From the NCBI GenBank assembly GCA_964617145.1, contig CAZTVN010000001.1, forward strand, positions 3,045-67,044: a DNA stretch of 64,000 nt. The letters are read 5' to 3'. The stretch is from CAZTVN01 sp964617145. GTDB lineage: Bacteria > Patescibacteriota > Gracilibacteria > UBA1369 > JACRIC01. A model generated the notes under the pieces. It was not told where the DNA came from, searched no databases, and saw nothing but the letters and a program-made list of their open reading frames with translations. Below are positions 10,789-19,638 of the stretch, one piece after another. Numbering within the stretch: position 1 is the stretch's first letter; each line of letters starts with the position of its first letter. The translations under genes and the position numbers were made by a program.

Positions 10789-10833
10789 TTTCTTAAGAGG
10801 ATCTGAACAATTATGCTGAAGTGTCTTAAGAAA
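10789..10833. terminator. Inverted repeat between convergent operons
   Basis: TTTCTTAAGA (10789-10798) and TCTTAAGAAA (10824-10833) are perfect 10-nt complements with a 25-nt loop, placed between the end of the Ehr-like operon and the convergent exonuclease gene (it covers that gene's stop). It may stop transcription from both sides, but there is no T-run, so this is a weak call. Confidence 0.3.
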
Positions 10834-12925
10834 AATCAATGGTGAAATTTTTTGGAAAAATTTTTAGAACTTTTGGCAATTTCTCAAAACGCGAGTCTAG
10901 AATATATATTTTCTTATTTTCGCTATTTTCTTGAGTAAAGTCATATATGATCCTTTTTAATCGAAGTACTACCAGTGGAATCGAAAAATCTTCAAAAATG
11001 TTTTTGAAGATTTTTGTTTTTTCTTGTATGAGATGATCGCTTAAAATTTCGAACGGTAAGCGATGTATGATGAGAGTTTGAATAATGTTTTCGCTTTTTC
11101 CATCTCTCAATATTTCTCCCAGGAAGTATTGATTCCCTATTATGAGAGATTTTTGGGGTTCTTTTAAGAAAAGTGAAATAATTTTTCCTGTACCACCAGA
11201 AATTTTTTGACTTAATATCGTTTTCCCTTGTATGCGTTCGATGAGCTCTTTATGAAGGACATCTGTGGTGTTTTGAGAAGTTGTTAAAAGAAAATGAGAG
11301 CCGTTGTGTTTTTCGATAATTTGTTTCAAGATGTCCAGAGTTTCATTAAAATTTCCCGGAGCAAAAGGAGGTTTGAGATTTTTTGCTATTATTATTTGTG
11401 GCGTTTGTGGTTTTTGTTGTTTTTGTGGCCTTTGTGTCGAGATTTTTTCTTCTGATTTTATTTGAAGCGTTTTTATGTCGTCGTTTAAGTTTAAAAGTTT
11501 TTGAAAAAAATCAAATTTGTCCTCTATGGTGAGGTTTTCGGAAATAAAAATAACATTTTTGAAAGCTTTTAGGGCTTCTTTCAGATTGTTTTCTGGATTT
11601 TTAGGTGTGGTGTAGAGTCTAGTTTCATCGTTTTTTTCAAATGTCCAACTTACGGTGTTTTCGTCTTCTTTTTGAATTTTTTCATCATGATTTATTTTTT
11701 TTGAGGTAGTGAGTATTTTTCGAAGCTGGTCGTAAAAGACATCTCCTTTATCGATAATGAGGATTTTATCTGAAAAAAGGTCTAATTTTTTGAAAATAAG
11801 CGAATACGGTATAACTATGCAATTTTCTTTTAAGGCTCGTGAAAGGGCTTTTTTATAAAAACAAATATCTTCTGTACAATTTAGGCAGTCGGATTCGTTG
11901 CCGCAGAGGGTATTCCAAACCTCATACTCTTTTCCTGAAGGTTCGATTTCTTCTTGAGAACCTTCCTTTAATGTTTTTTCTTTGAGCAAAATTTTTATAA
12001 GCAGAGTAATTTCCTGTTGTTCGAAATATTCTTTCTCTTTTAATTTTTTGAGTTTTTGCAGGCAAAGATAGTAATCGGCGTTAAAAAGCGTTATGAAATT
12101 TTCGGTTAAAAGCGAGGAAGATTGAGATACCGCGATAATAATTTTTTCTTTTTTAAGATTTTGAATAAGATTTTTGAGATCGTATTTTGGTATTTCGATC
12201 AAGCTTACAGTTTTTTGTTTGATATTTTCCTTGATGAATATTTCTCCTTCATAAGGAAACAGTGTAGTTTCCTGTTTTTCTTTTTTTACTTTTTCTTTGG
12301 CGGAGGTGTCCAATTTTTGTGATGCAACGACGTTTTTTAGCATGTTCTTAGATTTTTTGCAAAAAAGATTTTGTAATGGCCATGTGCTTTTTTTGCTGAG
12401 TGTTATTATATTTTCACGTATTTCTTCGGGGATTTCTTCAATTTTTCCCAAGAGATAGTCAAAGAGTTTTTTTGACGCGAGTGCATCAAAAAGCGCACGA
12501 TGTTTTGTTTCATGATCGATTTCAAGGATTTCCGTGAGAATTTCTAAACTGTATGAAGTTTGATTTGGAAGAAGGATTTTTGCCAGATCCAAAGTGCAGT
12601 ATTCTTTATTCGTGATTGGGATATTTTTTGCACGGAGAAAATTTGTATCGAAGGAAATATTGTGTCCGATAATCGGTATATCTTCAATAAAAGATAAAAA
12701 TTCGTTTTTTATTTCATCGAGTAGGGGCGCGTTTTTGAGGTCTTCATTCGTTATCCCTGTTATTTGACTTATGTTTATCGGTATTCCTTTTTCGATTCGG
12801 ATGAGAGAAGAAAAGGTTTGATGTATTTTTTTATGATCAAATTTGACCGCAGCGATTTCTATCGGTTCGTCTTTTTTCGGATCAAAACCTGTTGTTTCAA
12901 TATCGAGACTTATGAATAGGCACAT
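10826..12925 (-). CDS. DnaQ-like exonuclease fused to a degenerate DinG-like helicase domain
   Basis: 699 aa. Residues 1-160 are a DEDDh 3'-5' exonuclease with all catalytic residues: D8/E10 in LDIETTG, D93 in HNISFDTNFL, H142 and D147 in HRALFDALA. The rest follows the XPD/DinG superfamily 2 helicase plan: YYLCLQKLKKL, four cysteines at 341, 347, 350 and 355 like an Fe-S domain, then VIPYSLIFKKL. The ATPase motifs are gone, however: the Walker A position reads LIEIPKYDLKNL (~242-253), the DEAH box reads IDKGD (~391-395) and the final QxxGRxxR motif reads LRLKRIIYD. It therefore looks like a nuclease with a DNA-binding ex-helicase, similar in idea to S. aureus DinG. It lies 25 nt downstream of carA. 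Confidence 0.8.
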   Translation of the reverse strand: MCLFISLDIETTGFDPKKDEPIEIAAVKFDHKKIHQTFSSLIRIEKGIPINISQITGITNEDLKNAPLLDEIKNEFLSFIEDIPIIGHNISFDTNFLRAKNIPITNKEYCTLDLAKILLPNQTSYSLEILTEILEIDHETKHRALFDALASKKLFDYLLGKIEEIPEEIRENIITLSKKSTWPLQNLFCKKSKNMLKNVVASQKLDTSAKEKVKKEKQETTLFPYEGEIFIKENIKQKTVSLIEIPKYDLKNLIQNLKKEKIIIAVSQSSSLLTENFITLFNADYYLCLQKLKKLKEKEYFEQQEITLLIKILLKEKTLKEGSQEEIEPSGKEYEVWNTLCGNESDCLNCTEDICFYKKALSRALKENCIVIPYSLIFKKLDLFSDKILIIDKGDVFYDQLRKILTTSKKINHDEKIQKEDENTVSWTFEKNDETRLYTTPKNPENNLKEALKAFKNVIFISENLTIEDKFDFFQKLLNLNDDIKTLQIKSEEKISTQRPQKQQKPQTPQIIIAKNLKPPFAPGNFNETLDILKQIIEKHNGSHFLLTTSQNTTDVLHKELIERIQGKTILSQKISGGTGKIISLFLKEPQKSLIIGNQYFLGEILRDGKSENIIQTLIIHRLPFEILSDHLIQEKTKIFKNIFEDFSIPLVVLRLKRIIYDFTQENSENKKIYILDSRFEKLPKVLKIFPKNFTIDFS

Positions 12926-12950
12926 TGTTTTGGCGTGTTTTCAAAGGGTT

Positions 12951-14033
12951 TTAGATGATTTCTACAAATTTATCGAAAATAAAGTTTGTATCTATGGGGC
13001 CAGGCGTTGATTCGGGATGAAATTGAACTGCCATGAAAGGCAGGGAAGCGTGTTTAATTCCTTCTACTGTCTGATCATTGGCGTTTTCAAACCATACTTT
13101 CCAATCTTTTAGCAGTGTTTTTTTATCGATCGCAAAGCCGTGATTTTGTGAGGTTATATAGCAACGACCAGTTTCAAGATCGGTTACTGGTTGATTTTGT
13201 GAACGATGGCCGTATTTGAGTTTATAGGTTTTTGCGCCTGAGGCTATGCCTAAAACTTGAGCGCCAAGACAAATCCCGAGGGTTGGAATTTTATGCTCCA
13301 TTGATTTTTTTACGAGTGCATGTGTTTCCTTGATAACACATGGATCTCCCGGGCCGTTCGTAATGAATACCGCATCGAACTTGAGTTTGTTTTTGAAAAA
13401 GTCGTAATTCCAAGGAACTCGATGTACGGTAATGTTTCTTTTTAGAAAATTTCTTAGAATATTGTTTTTCATTCCACAATCGATGATAATGATGGATTTT
13501 TGACCTCTTTTATAGGTGATTGGTTTTTTAATACTTACTTTGGATACGATGTTTTCTTTATTAGGATCATAAAAGTTGATGGTTACCGGATCGATATTTT
13601 CTGGAATAATTTTCCCAAGCATAGTTCCTTTTTCTCGCAGTTTTTGAGTTAAGGCGCGGGTATCGATTCCTGTGATTGCTGGAATATTGTTTTCTTTCAG
13701 CCAGTCGTTGAGACTTTTTTTTGCATACCAATGGCTATAATTTCCCGAATATTCCGAAACAATTAATCCTTTTATTTGTATTTTTTCACTTTCAAAATTT
13801 TTGTTAATTTTGTCTTTTTCATGCGTATTTTCAGGAACCCCATAATTACCAATGAGCGGATAAGTGAGGACAAGAATTTGTCCAAAATATGAGGAATCTG
13901 TTAAGGTTTCAGGATAGCCTACCATCCCTGTATTAAAGACTACTTCTCCACTTTCAGGAATTTTGGCCCCAAATGAAATTCCTTCAAAGATGGATCCGTC
14001 TTCCAGAATGAGTTTTGCTTGTTTTTTATCCAT
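12951..14033 (-). CDS. carA: Carbamoyl-phosphate synthase small (glutaminase) subunit
   Basis: 360 aa, usual length. It supplies ammonia from glutamine for carbamoyl phosphate in pyrimidine and arginine synthesis. N-terminal CarA domain (GSIFEGISFGA, FNTGMVGYPETLTDSSYFGQ) and C-terminal class I glutamine amidotransferase with nucleophile C255 in GICLGAQ and H339/E341 in FHPESTPGP. The partner carB is not in the window. It is divergent from the DUF475-pyrBCDK genes; the 142-nt spacer holds promoter-like sequences and a palindrome, so shared regulation with the pyr genes is possible. Confidence 0.97.
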   Translation of the reverse strand: MDKKQAKLILEDGSIFEGISFGAKIPESGEVVFNTGMVGYPETLTDSSYFGQILVLTYPLIGNYGVPENTHEKDKINKNFESEKIQIKGLIVSEYSGNYSHWYAKKSLNDWLKENNIPAITGIDTRALTQKLREKGTMLGKIIPENIDPVTINFYDPNKENIVSKVSIKKPITYKRGQKSIIIIDCGMKNNILRNFLKRNITVHRVPWNYDFFKNKLKFDAVFITNGPGDPCVIKETHALVKKSMEHKIPTLGICLGAQVLGIASGAKTYKLKYGHRSQNQPVTDLETGRCYITSQNHGFAIDKKTLLKDWKVWFENANDQTVEGIKHASLPFMAVQFHPESTPGPIDTNFIFDKFVEII

Positions 14034-14077
14034 AATAACGAATGATGTTCTTTATAATTTTTCCGTCCTTATTATAG

Positions 14078-14092
14078 AGGATAATTTATCCT
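14078..14092. promoter_or_regulatory. Perfect palindrome in the carA / pyr divergent spacer (possible operator)
   Basis: AGGATAATTTATCCT, a 7-1-7 perfect inverted repeat placed between the carA start and the forward extended -10. A minus-strand TATAAT (14071-14076) directly abuts it. Its position suits a repressor controlling both directions. Function is inferred from symmetry and place only. Confidence 0.35.
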
Positions 14093-14136
14093 TTTCCATA
14101 CGTGCTTTCCTTTCTCCTACAATGAATGATGATTTT

Positions 14137-14145
14137 TGATATAAT
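14137..14145 (+). promoter_or_regulatory. Extended -10 promoter for the DUF475-pyr operon
   Basis: TG-A-TATAAT (14137-14145) is a perfect extended -10 element 31 nt before the ATG at 14176. No good -35 is seen, which is normal for extended -10 promoters. It would drive the membrane protein gene and probably pyrB-pyrK. Confidence 0.55.
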
Positions 14146-14175
14146 CATTTTGGCATATCCGCAAATTTTTATTTT

Positions 14176-15099
14176 ATGTCTTTTTTCCTTCCTCTTATCC
14201 TCACCGTGACAGGATTAACGCTCTTTGAGATTATTAGCAGTGTGGATAATGCCATTATTAATGCCGAGGTGCTTTCTACTATGCAGGAAAAGGCTCGAAA
14301 ATGGTTTCTTTTTTGGGGGCTTCTTTTTGCCGTTTTTATTATTCGTGGCCTTTTGCCTTGGCTTATTGTCTGGGCGACTGTTCCTTCTCTTGGGCCACTT
14401 GAGGCTCTAACTGCAACTTTTAGCAGTGATCCAAGAATTCATGAATCTATAGAATCATCCGCTCCTATTCTTCTTATTGGCGGTGGCACTTTTCTTCTTT
14501 TTCTTTTTTTTCATTGGCTTTTTTTGGAGCCCAAAAATTTTGGCCTTATAGGTGAAAGATTTTTTTATTCACAAGGTGTTTGGTTTTTTGCCGTTATTTC
14601 TCTGCTTTTAGCTATTATTGTATGGTATGCTATTCATCGTAATCCTTTGATGGCTTTTGGAGCGATAGTTGGTTCTACGGCTTTTTTTATTACCCATGGA
14701 TTTAAACAAAATGCTGAACTTAAGGAGGCGCAGCTTTTGAAAAAAGGACTTTCCGATGTGAGTAAAATTTTTTATCTAGAGATTATCGATATGACCTTTT
14801 CTATTGATGGAGTTTTGGGAGCCTTTGCTTTTACTCTTTCAGTACCACTTATCCTTTTCGGTAATGGTGTTGGCGCTTTTGTTGTTCGACAGCTTACCAT
14901 GAGCAATATTGAACGTATTAAACAATATATTTACATTAAAAATGGTGCGATGTATTCCATCCTTTTTCTTGGACTTATTATGATTTTAGACAGTTTTGGT
15001 TTTTATATTCCCAGTTTCGTTTCGCCAGTTACCACTTTTGGTGTTGTGGGGTATTTTTTTATAAAATCTCGGCGAGAGCGTAAAGGAAGAATGGTTTGA
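14176..15099 (+). CDS. TerC-superfamily (DUF475) integral membrane protein
   Basis: 307 aa, about 8-9 hydrophobic segments. Two acidic repeats typical of the TerC/LysE-like fold are seen: EIISSVDNAIINA near residues 18-30 and IIDMTFSIDGVLGAFAF near 204-220, which form the metal-binding pair in TerC homologues. Members of the superfamily are linked to metal (Mn2+) export or tellurium resistance; the role of DUF475 proteins is not established. It is the first gene of the transcript that continues into pyrB 42-54 nt later, an unexpected partner for pyrimidine synthesis and perhaps only a passenger. Confidence 0.8.
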   Translation: MSFFLPLILTVTGLTLFEIISSVDNAIINAEVLSTMQEKARKWFLFWGLLFAVFIIRGLLPWLIVWATVPSLGPLEALTATFSSDPRIHESIESSAPILLIGGGTFLLFLFFHWLFLEPKNFGLIGERFFYSQGVWFFAVISLLLAIIVWYAIHRNPLMAFGAIVGSTAFFITHGFKQNAELKEAQLLKKGLSDVSKIFYLEIIDMTFSIDGVLGAFAFTLSVPLILFGNGVGAFVVRQLTMSNIERIKQYIYIKNGAMYSILFLGLIMILDSFGFYIPSFVSPVTTFGVVGYFFIKSRRERKGRMV

Positions 15100-15153
15100 A
15101 AAATAAATAAAAACCTTCTAAACTACATTAAACGGCTGATATTGAATACATTT

Positions 15154-16080
15154 ATGGAGTATACTAACGCCAATATTCTTTCCTCAAAGCAGTTTGATTC
15201 AAGGAGTCTCGAACAGCTTTTTAAAGTTGCCAAAGAGTTAGAGCCTATTGCTCAAAAGAAACTTCCTTCTGATCTCCTTCGAGGGAAGGTTCTTGCTAGT
15301 GTTTTTCTTGAACCTTCAACTCGTACTCGTTTTTCGTTTGAAACGGCTATGAATCGTCTCGGAGGGCGTGTCGTAACCATAGCCGATCTTCATCAATCTT
15401 CTTTAACCAAAGGGGAAACGCTTCAAGACATGGCTCATACTATTTCTTTTTTTAGCGATGTTACTGTTATGAGGCATCCACAGGCTTTCTCTGTTTCTGT
15501 TTTTTCTGAAGGTTCTTTAGTTCCTGTCATTAACGCAGGAGATGGTTCAAATGAGCATCCTACTCAAGCTATTGCGGATATTTATACGCTTCATAAAGAG
15601 AAGGGTTCTATTGATGGGTTGACGATTGCTTTTCTTGGAGATTTGAAATATTCGAGGGTGGTTCATTCTCTTTCGAGTCTTCTTTGCCATTTTAGTGTGA
15701 AATTTATTTTTGTTTCACCTCAGGCACTTCGTATGCCTGAAAGTGAACGACAGTTTCTTCATGAAAAAGGTGTTTATTTTGAGGAGACGGAAAATTTAGA
15801 GGATGCTATTAAAAAATCTGAGGCTATTTATGTCACACGTATTCAGCGTGAACGTTTTGAAAATCAAGATGAATATGAAAGACTTTATGGCGTTTATATT
15901 ATTAGTAAATCTTTGATTGAACGTTGTAACAGTGATGTTCTTATCATGTCTCCTCTTCCTCGATGTGGCGAAATTACTCAAGATACGGATCAACTTGATG
16001 GCGCTTGTTATTTTCGGCAGGTTTCCAATGGTGTTTCTGTACGAATGGCGCTTTTAAGTTTGGTTTTGGGAAAGATTTAA
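15154..16080 (+). CDS. pyrB: Aspartate carbamoyltransferase catalytic subunit
   Basis: 308 aa from the ATG at 15154 (a TTG at 15142 would add four residues; the ATG is preferred by length). Catalyses carbamoyl phosphate + aspartate to carbamoyl aspartate. Seen: the phosphate-binding motif EPSTRTRFSFE, the HPTQAIADIYT motif and the C-terminal SPLPRCGEI (usually HPLPRxxEI, so the His is Ser here). No pyrI regulatory gene is nearby, so probably an unregulated trimer. Followed by pyrC after 39 nt. Confidence 0.96.
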   Translation: MEYTNANILSSKQFDSRSLEQLFKVAKELEPIAQKKLPSDLLRGKVLASVFLEPSTRTRFSFETAMNRLGGRVVTIADLHQSSLTKGETLQDMAHTISFFSDVTVMRHPQAFSVSVFSEGSLVPVINAGDGSNEHPTQAIADIYTLHKEKGSIDGLTIAFLGDLKYSRVVHSLSSLLCHFSVKFIFVSPQALRMPESERQFLHEKGVYFEETENLEDAIKKSEAIYVTRIQRERFENQDEYERLYGVYIISKSLIERCNSDVLIMSPLPRCGEITQDTDQLDGACYFRQVSNGVSVRMALLSLVLGKI

Positions 16081-16119
16081 AAATATGCCTTCTGGCTGTT
16101 TTTTTCATGTAAGTCGCTC

Positions 16120-17448
16120 ATGTTTGATACCGTTATAAAGAATGCTCGAATTGTTTCTCATGAACCAGGTATTCGACAGGGTGATATTGTTATAAGTGGT
16201 GGAAAAATTGTTGATATTATTGATGCTTTTGATGGCGAAGCTTCTTTTATTTATGATGTTTCAGGAAAATATGTGCTGCCTGGGATCATTGATGCTCATG
16301 TTCATTTTCGTGATCCGGGTTTGACGAAGAAAGAAGATTTTGTGAGTGGGTCTCGCGCTGCTGTGAGTGGCGGCATTACGACGGTTTTTGATATGCCTAA
16401 TACCGATCCTCCAAATGTGAGCTTATCTGCTCTTATTGATAAGCGTCGGCGTATTTTGGGTCGCAGTTTTTGTCATTATGGATTTTATTTTGGCGCTACG
16501 GCTCATAATCTTCATGATCTTGAGAAGGTGAGCAATGTCGCTGGGATTAAATATTACATTTCTCATTCGACTGGAGGACTTGGTGTTCCTGACATGAGCG
16601 TTTTGGAGCGTATTTTTGAGCATACGAATAAGCTTGTTGCGGTTCATGCTGAAGATGAATCGATTATTCAGAGAAATTTTCAATTGTATGAGGATGAAGT
16701 TATTGGGATAGGGGATCATGGCAAAATTCGAAGCCGAGAAGCTGCGTATGAGGCTACTTTGCAAGCTCTTACTTTAGCTCAAAAATATAAGCATCGACTG
16801 CATGTATGTCATGTGACGACTCAGGATGAAGTTGATCTTATTTTAAGATATCGTTCTCAAGGTGTTTTGGTTACTTTTGAGATTACCCCTCATCATCTTT
16901 TTTTGACTGAAGAAGAAGGGGAAAAACAGGGATTTTTTGTTAAAGTTAATCCTCCTCTTCGAACGCATAAAGATACTGTTTCGCTTTGGAAGGCGCTTGA
17001 AAGCGGTGATCTTGACATGATTGCTACGGATCATGCGCCTCATTTAAAGTCTGAAAAACATGCTGCGTATAAAGATGCTCCTTCTGGCGTACCTGGAGTT
17101 GAAACGATGCTTCCTCTTTTACTTCATGCTATGAATAAGCGTCGATCTTTTGCTTTACATGATATTGTGAGGCTTATGTCGTATAATCCTGCTCGGATTT
17201 TTGGACTTCATTCCAAAGGAGCTGTGATTGTTGGATATGATGCGGATTTGGTCGTTTGCGATCTTGAACTTGAACGAGTTGTTGAGAATGAGTCATTGTA
17301 TACTAAGTGTGGATGGTCTCCGTTTCATGGTTGGAAGCTTCGTGGTTGGCCAGTTATGACTTTTGTTAGCGGGATGCCTGTGTATCGCGATGGTAAAGTC
17401 GATGAAAATTTTCGATGCGGGAAAGAGGTTGAATTTCATGCATCTTAA
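16120..17448 (+). CDS. pyrC: Dihydroorotase
   Basis: 442 aa amidohydrolase closing carbamoyl aspartate to dihydroorotate. Metal and substrate motifs: DAHVHFRDPGLTKKED (first two His), FDMPNTDP, VAVHAEDE, CHVTT, and MIATDHAPH with the catalytic Asp. AGIKYYIS holds a lysine that could be the carboxylated bridging residue. The length and the HVHFRDPG motif put it with the class I / dihydropyrimidinase-like enzymes rather than the short E. coli type. Third gene of the pyr transcript. Confidence 0.95.
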   Translation: MFDTVIKNARIVSHEPGIRQGDIVISGGKIVDIIDAFDGEASFIYDVSGKYVLPGIIDAHVHFRDPGLTKKEDFVSGSRAAVSGGITTVFDMPNTDPPNVSLSALIDKRRRILGRSFCHYGFYFGATAHNLHDLEKVSNVAGIKYYISHSTGGLGVPDMSVLERIFEHTNKLVAVHAEDESIIQRNFQLYEDEVIGIGDHGKIRSREAAYEATLQALTLAQKYKHRLHVCHVTTQDEVDLILRYRSQGVLVTFEITPHHLFLTEEEGEKQGFFVKVNPPLRTHKDTVSLWKALESGDLDMIATDHAPHLKSEKHAAYKDAPSGVPGVETMLPLLLHAMNKRRSFALHDIVRLMSYNPARIFGLHSKGAVIVGYDADLVVCDLELERVVENESLYTKCGWSPFHGWKLRGWPVMTFVSGMPVYRDGKVDENFRCGKEVEFHAS

Positions 17449-17508
17449 GATTGCCGATAGAGGCTAAACCGTGTTTTAATAGATTTATCTTCTTTTTAAG
17501 ATGTAAAC

Positions 17509-18441
17509 ATGGATACTTCAGTCGATTTTTGTGGCGTAAAGTTTCCAAATCCTACGGTTTTAGCTTCTGGTATTTTGGGCGTGACTGGGGCGAGTTTGCT
17601 TCGGGTAGTGAAAAATGGTGCTGGCGGGATTACCACTAAATCTGTTTGGTATAAGGCTCATAAAGGCCATCCGAATCCTGTGATTATTGCGAATGAGCAT
17701 TTTATGCTCAATGCCGTTGGCCTTCCTGATGCAGGAATTGAAAAAGCCCGTGAAGAGATTCCTAAAGTTTTAGAAAAGTCTTCTGTACCTGTTATTGTGA
17801 ATATTGTTGAGCGAAGTTTTGAAGATTTTGAACGTGTTGCGGAGCAGGTGGCTGAAATGAAACCGTCTCTTATTGAGGTTAATATTTCTTGTCCTAATGT
17901 TGATAATGAGTTTGGGAAGCCTTTTTCCTGTTCAACGAAGGATGCCCATGAGCTGACACGAAGGGTGAAAAAAAGAGTTGGCAAGATTCCTATTATTTTG
18001 AAACTTACTCCAAATGTGACTTCTATCTCTGAAATAGCTAAAGCTGTTGAATCTGCTGGAGCTGATGCGATTTGTGCTATTAATACGATGCCAGGTTTTA
18101 TGTACGATATTGATATGAGGGCGCCGGTTTTGCATAACGGATTTAGTGGTATTTCCGGGCCTGCGATAAAGCCGCTTTCTGTTCGATGTGTGTATGAAAT
18201 TGCTCGAAGCGTGAAGATCCCCATTATTGGGACTGGTGGTATTTTGACTGGACGTGATGCTCTTGAAATGATGATGGTTGGTGCGACGCTTGTTGGAGTG
18301 GGAACAGGAGTACATTATCGTGGTATAAGTGTGTTCAAGAAAATTGTTCAAGAAATGAGTGAGTGGTGTGAGAAAAATAAGGTGAAACGATTTCAAAATT
18401 TAATAGGTGTGGCGCATGAAAAGTCTTTTCGTCTTAAATAA
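17509..18441 (+). CDS. pyrD: Dihydroorotate dehydrogenase, class 1B catalytic subunit
   Basis: 310 aa FMN TIM barrel oxidising dihydroorotate to orotate. ASGILGVTG near the N-terminus, EVNISCPNVDNEFGKPFSC with a cysteine at the class 1 catalytic position, LKLTPNVT, and the FMN phosphate loops IIGTGGILTGRDALEMM and GATLVGVGTG. No N-terminal membrane segment. The pyrK gene 30 nt downstream shows it is the NAD-linked class 1B form, so this step does not need a quinone. Confidence 0.95.
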   Translation: MDTSVDFCGVKFPNPTVLASGILGVTGASLLRVVKNGAGGITTKSVWYKAHKGHPNPVIIANEHFMLNAVGLPDAGIEKAREEIPKVLEKSSVPVIVNIVERSFEDFERVAEQVAEMKPSLIEVNISCPNVDNEFGKPFSCSTKDAHELTRRVKKRVGKIPIILKLTPNVTSISEIAKAVESAGADAICAINTMPGFMYDIDMRAPVLHNGFSGISGPAIKPLSVRCVYEIARSVKIPIIGTGGILTGRDALEMMMVGATLVGVGTGVHYRGISVFKKIVQEMSEWCEKNKVKRFQNLIGVAHEKSFRLK

Positions 18442-18471
18442 TTTTTTGAGCTAATTTTTTCTTCTTTTATT

Positions 18472-19317
18472 ATGTCCGATCAAATCCCTCAAACATTTAC
18501 GATTAAAAAAATTATTCAAGAGAATGCTGCGGTCAAAACTTACATCTTTGATCGATCTGTTTGCGGGAAACCCGGACAGTTTGTGAATGTTTGGATTCCT
18601 CGGATGGACGAGAAGCCTATGAGTATTGCTTATGATGATTCCAAATCTCTTTCTCTTACTATTTGTGAGGTTGGTTCGTTTTCTCGTGCTATAGCTTCGA
18701 AAAAGGTTGGTGATAAGCTTGGTATACGTGGTCCTTATGGAAAACCTTTTCATTGGCAAAAAAAACAACATCTTATTATGGTAGCAGGTGGTTATGGTGC
18801 GGCGCCTTTGTTTTTTGCATCGAAAATGGCCATTCAAGATGGCTGTACAATAGATTTTATTCTTGGAGCTCGGACGAAAAATCATCTTCTTTATCTTAAA
18901 AGATTAGGGCTTGTCAAAGGGCTAAAACTGCATATTTCAACGGACGATGGAAGTTGTGGGCATAAAGGATATAATATCGATATTTTAACGAAAATTTTAG
19001 GTGAAACCCGAATGAAAACGTTGCAATTACCCGGTGCTCATTTTTTGAAGAAAAAAGCTGACTGGGTTTTTACTTGCGGTCCGGAAATGATGATGAAGCG
19101 AGTCTCTGATATTTGTTTTGAGAAAAATATTAAAGCTCAGGTGAGCGTCGAACGTTACATGAAGTGCGGTTTTGGTATTTGTGGGCAGTGTTGCGTTGAT
19201 GAATCAGGAATGCCTGTGTGTATTGAAGGTCCTGTTATGGATAATGATACAGCCCGAATGATCGAAGAATTTGGGAAATATCATCGCGACAGTGAGGGGA
19301 GGAAGGTTTATTTTTAG
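18472..19317 (+). CDS. pyrK: Dihydroorotate dehydrogenase electron-transfer subunit
   Basis: 281 aa FAD/[2Fe-2S] protein passing electrons from PyrD to NAD+. FAD-binding EKPMSIAYDD, the NAD-domain GGYGAAPLFF, and the C-terminal [2Fe-2S] loop with four cysteines in MKCGFGICGQCCVDESG plus VCIEGPV. Stop at 19315-19317, 36 nt before the palindromic element that separates it from the convergent clp gene. Last gene of this pyr cluster; pyrE and pyrF follow about 4.7 kb later. Confidence 0.95.
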   Translation: MSDQIPQTFTIKKIIQENAAVKTYIFDRSVCGKPGQFVNVWIPRMDEKPMSIAYDDSKSLSLTICEVGSFSRAIASKKVGDKLGIRGPYGKPFHWQKKQHLIMVAGGYGAAPLFFASKMAIQDGCTIDFILGARTKNHLLYLKRLGLVKGLKLHISTDDGSCGHKGYNIDILTKILGETRMKTLQLPGAHFLKKKADWVFTCGPEMMMKRVSDICFEKNIKAQVSVERYMKCGFGICGQCCVDESGMPVCIEGPVMDNDTARMIEEFGKYHRDSEGRKVYF

Positions 19318-19352
19318 AGCGTGGGGTACAATTTTTATTTCAAGAAGCTTCT

Positions 19353-19627
19353 TAGGGCCTGTGCACACAAAGTTTTTACAGATGGAAGAGACATATTTTG
19401 TTCAGTTCAAGAAACGACGACGAAGGTGTGCCCAAAGGCACATCGAGGAGGAGTAACGCAGAAATGGGCAAAATATGTCTCTTCCCTTCGGGTTGAACAG
19501 GAACCTGTCAGGTCTTCTTTGTTGCTCGTCGCTTGTGGAGCGCAATGGCGAAACAGCGCTCCTCGCGCCGCGAATCCGACCACGTTCCTGTTCAACCATC
19601 GCAAAAACTTTGTGTGCACAGGCCCTA
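19353..19627. repeat. Highly structured palindromic element, MITE-like, in a convergent spacer
   Basis: 275 bp bounded by a perfect 25-bp inverted repeat (19353-19377 and 19603-19627), then a short inner continuation (19381-19385 with 19596-19600). Inside are two more perfect stems: 17 bp (19384-19400 with 19469-19485) and 14 bp (19491-19504 with 19584-19597), each with smaller hairpins in its loop (GGAGCGC at 19537-19543 with GCGCTCC at 19557-19563). The fold is a long stem with two arms. Ends read TA-GGGCC and GGCCC-TA, compatible with a TA target duplication. It appears more GC-rich than its surroundings and no real gene lies in it. It fills the whole spacer between pyrK and the clp gene. 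It could be a non-autonomous transposon remnant, a structured RNA, or a two-way terminator. Confidence 0.8.
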
Positions 19628-19638
19628 GGAGAGAATTT

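Noticed and set aside
10826..12925. Plain DNA polymerase III epsilon subunit
   Set aside because: The exonuclease domain fits, but ~540 further residues follow the DinG/XPD layout, so DnaQ alone is not the right name.
19402..19619. Two overlapping minus-strand open frames of 65-70 codons inside the palindromic element
   Set aside because: They follow from the inverted-repeat sequence, have Arg/Cys-rich compositions unlike neighbours and no family resemblance.
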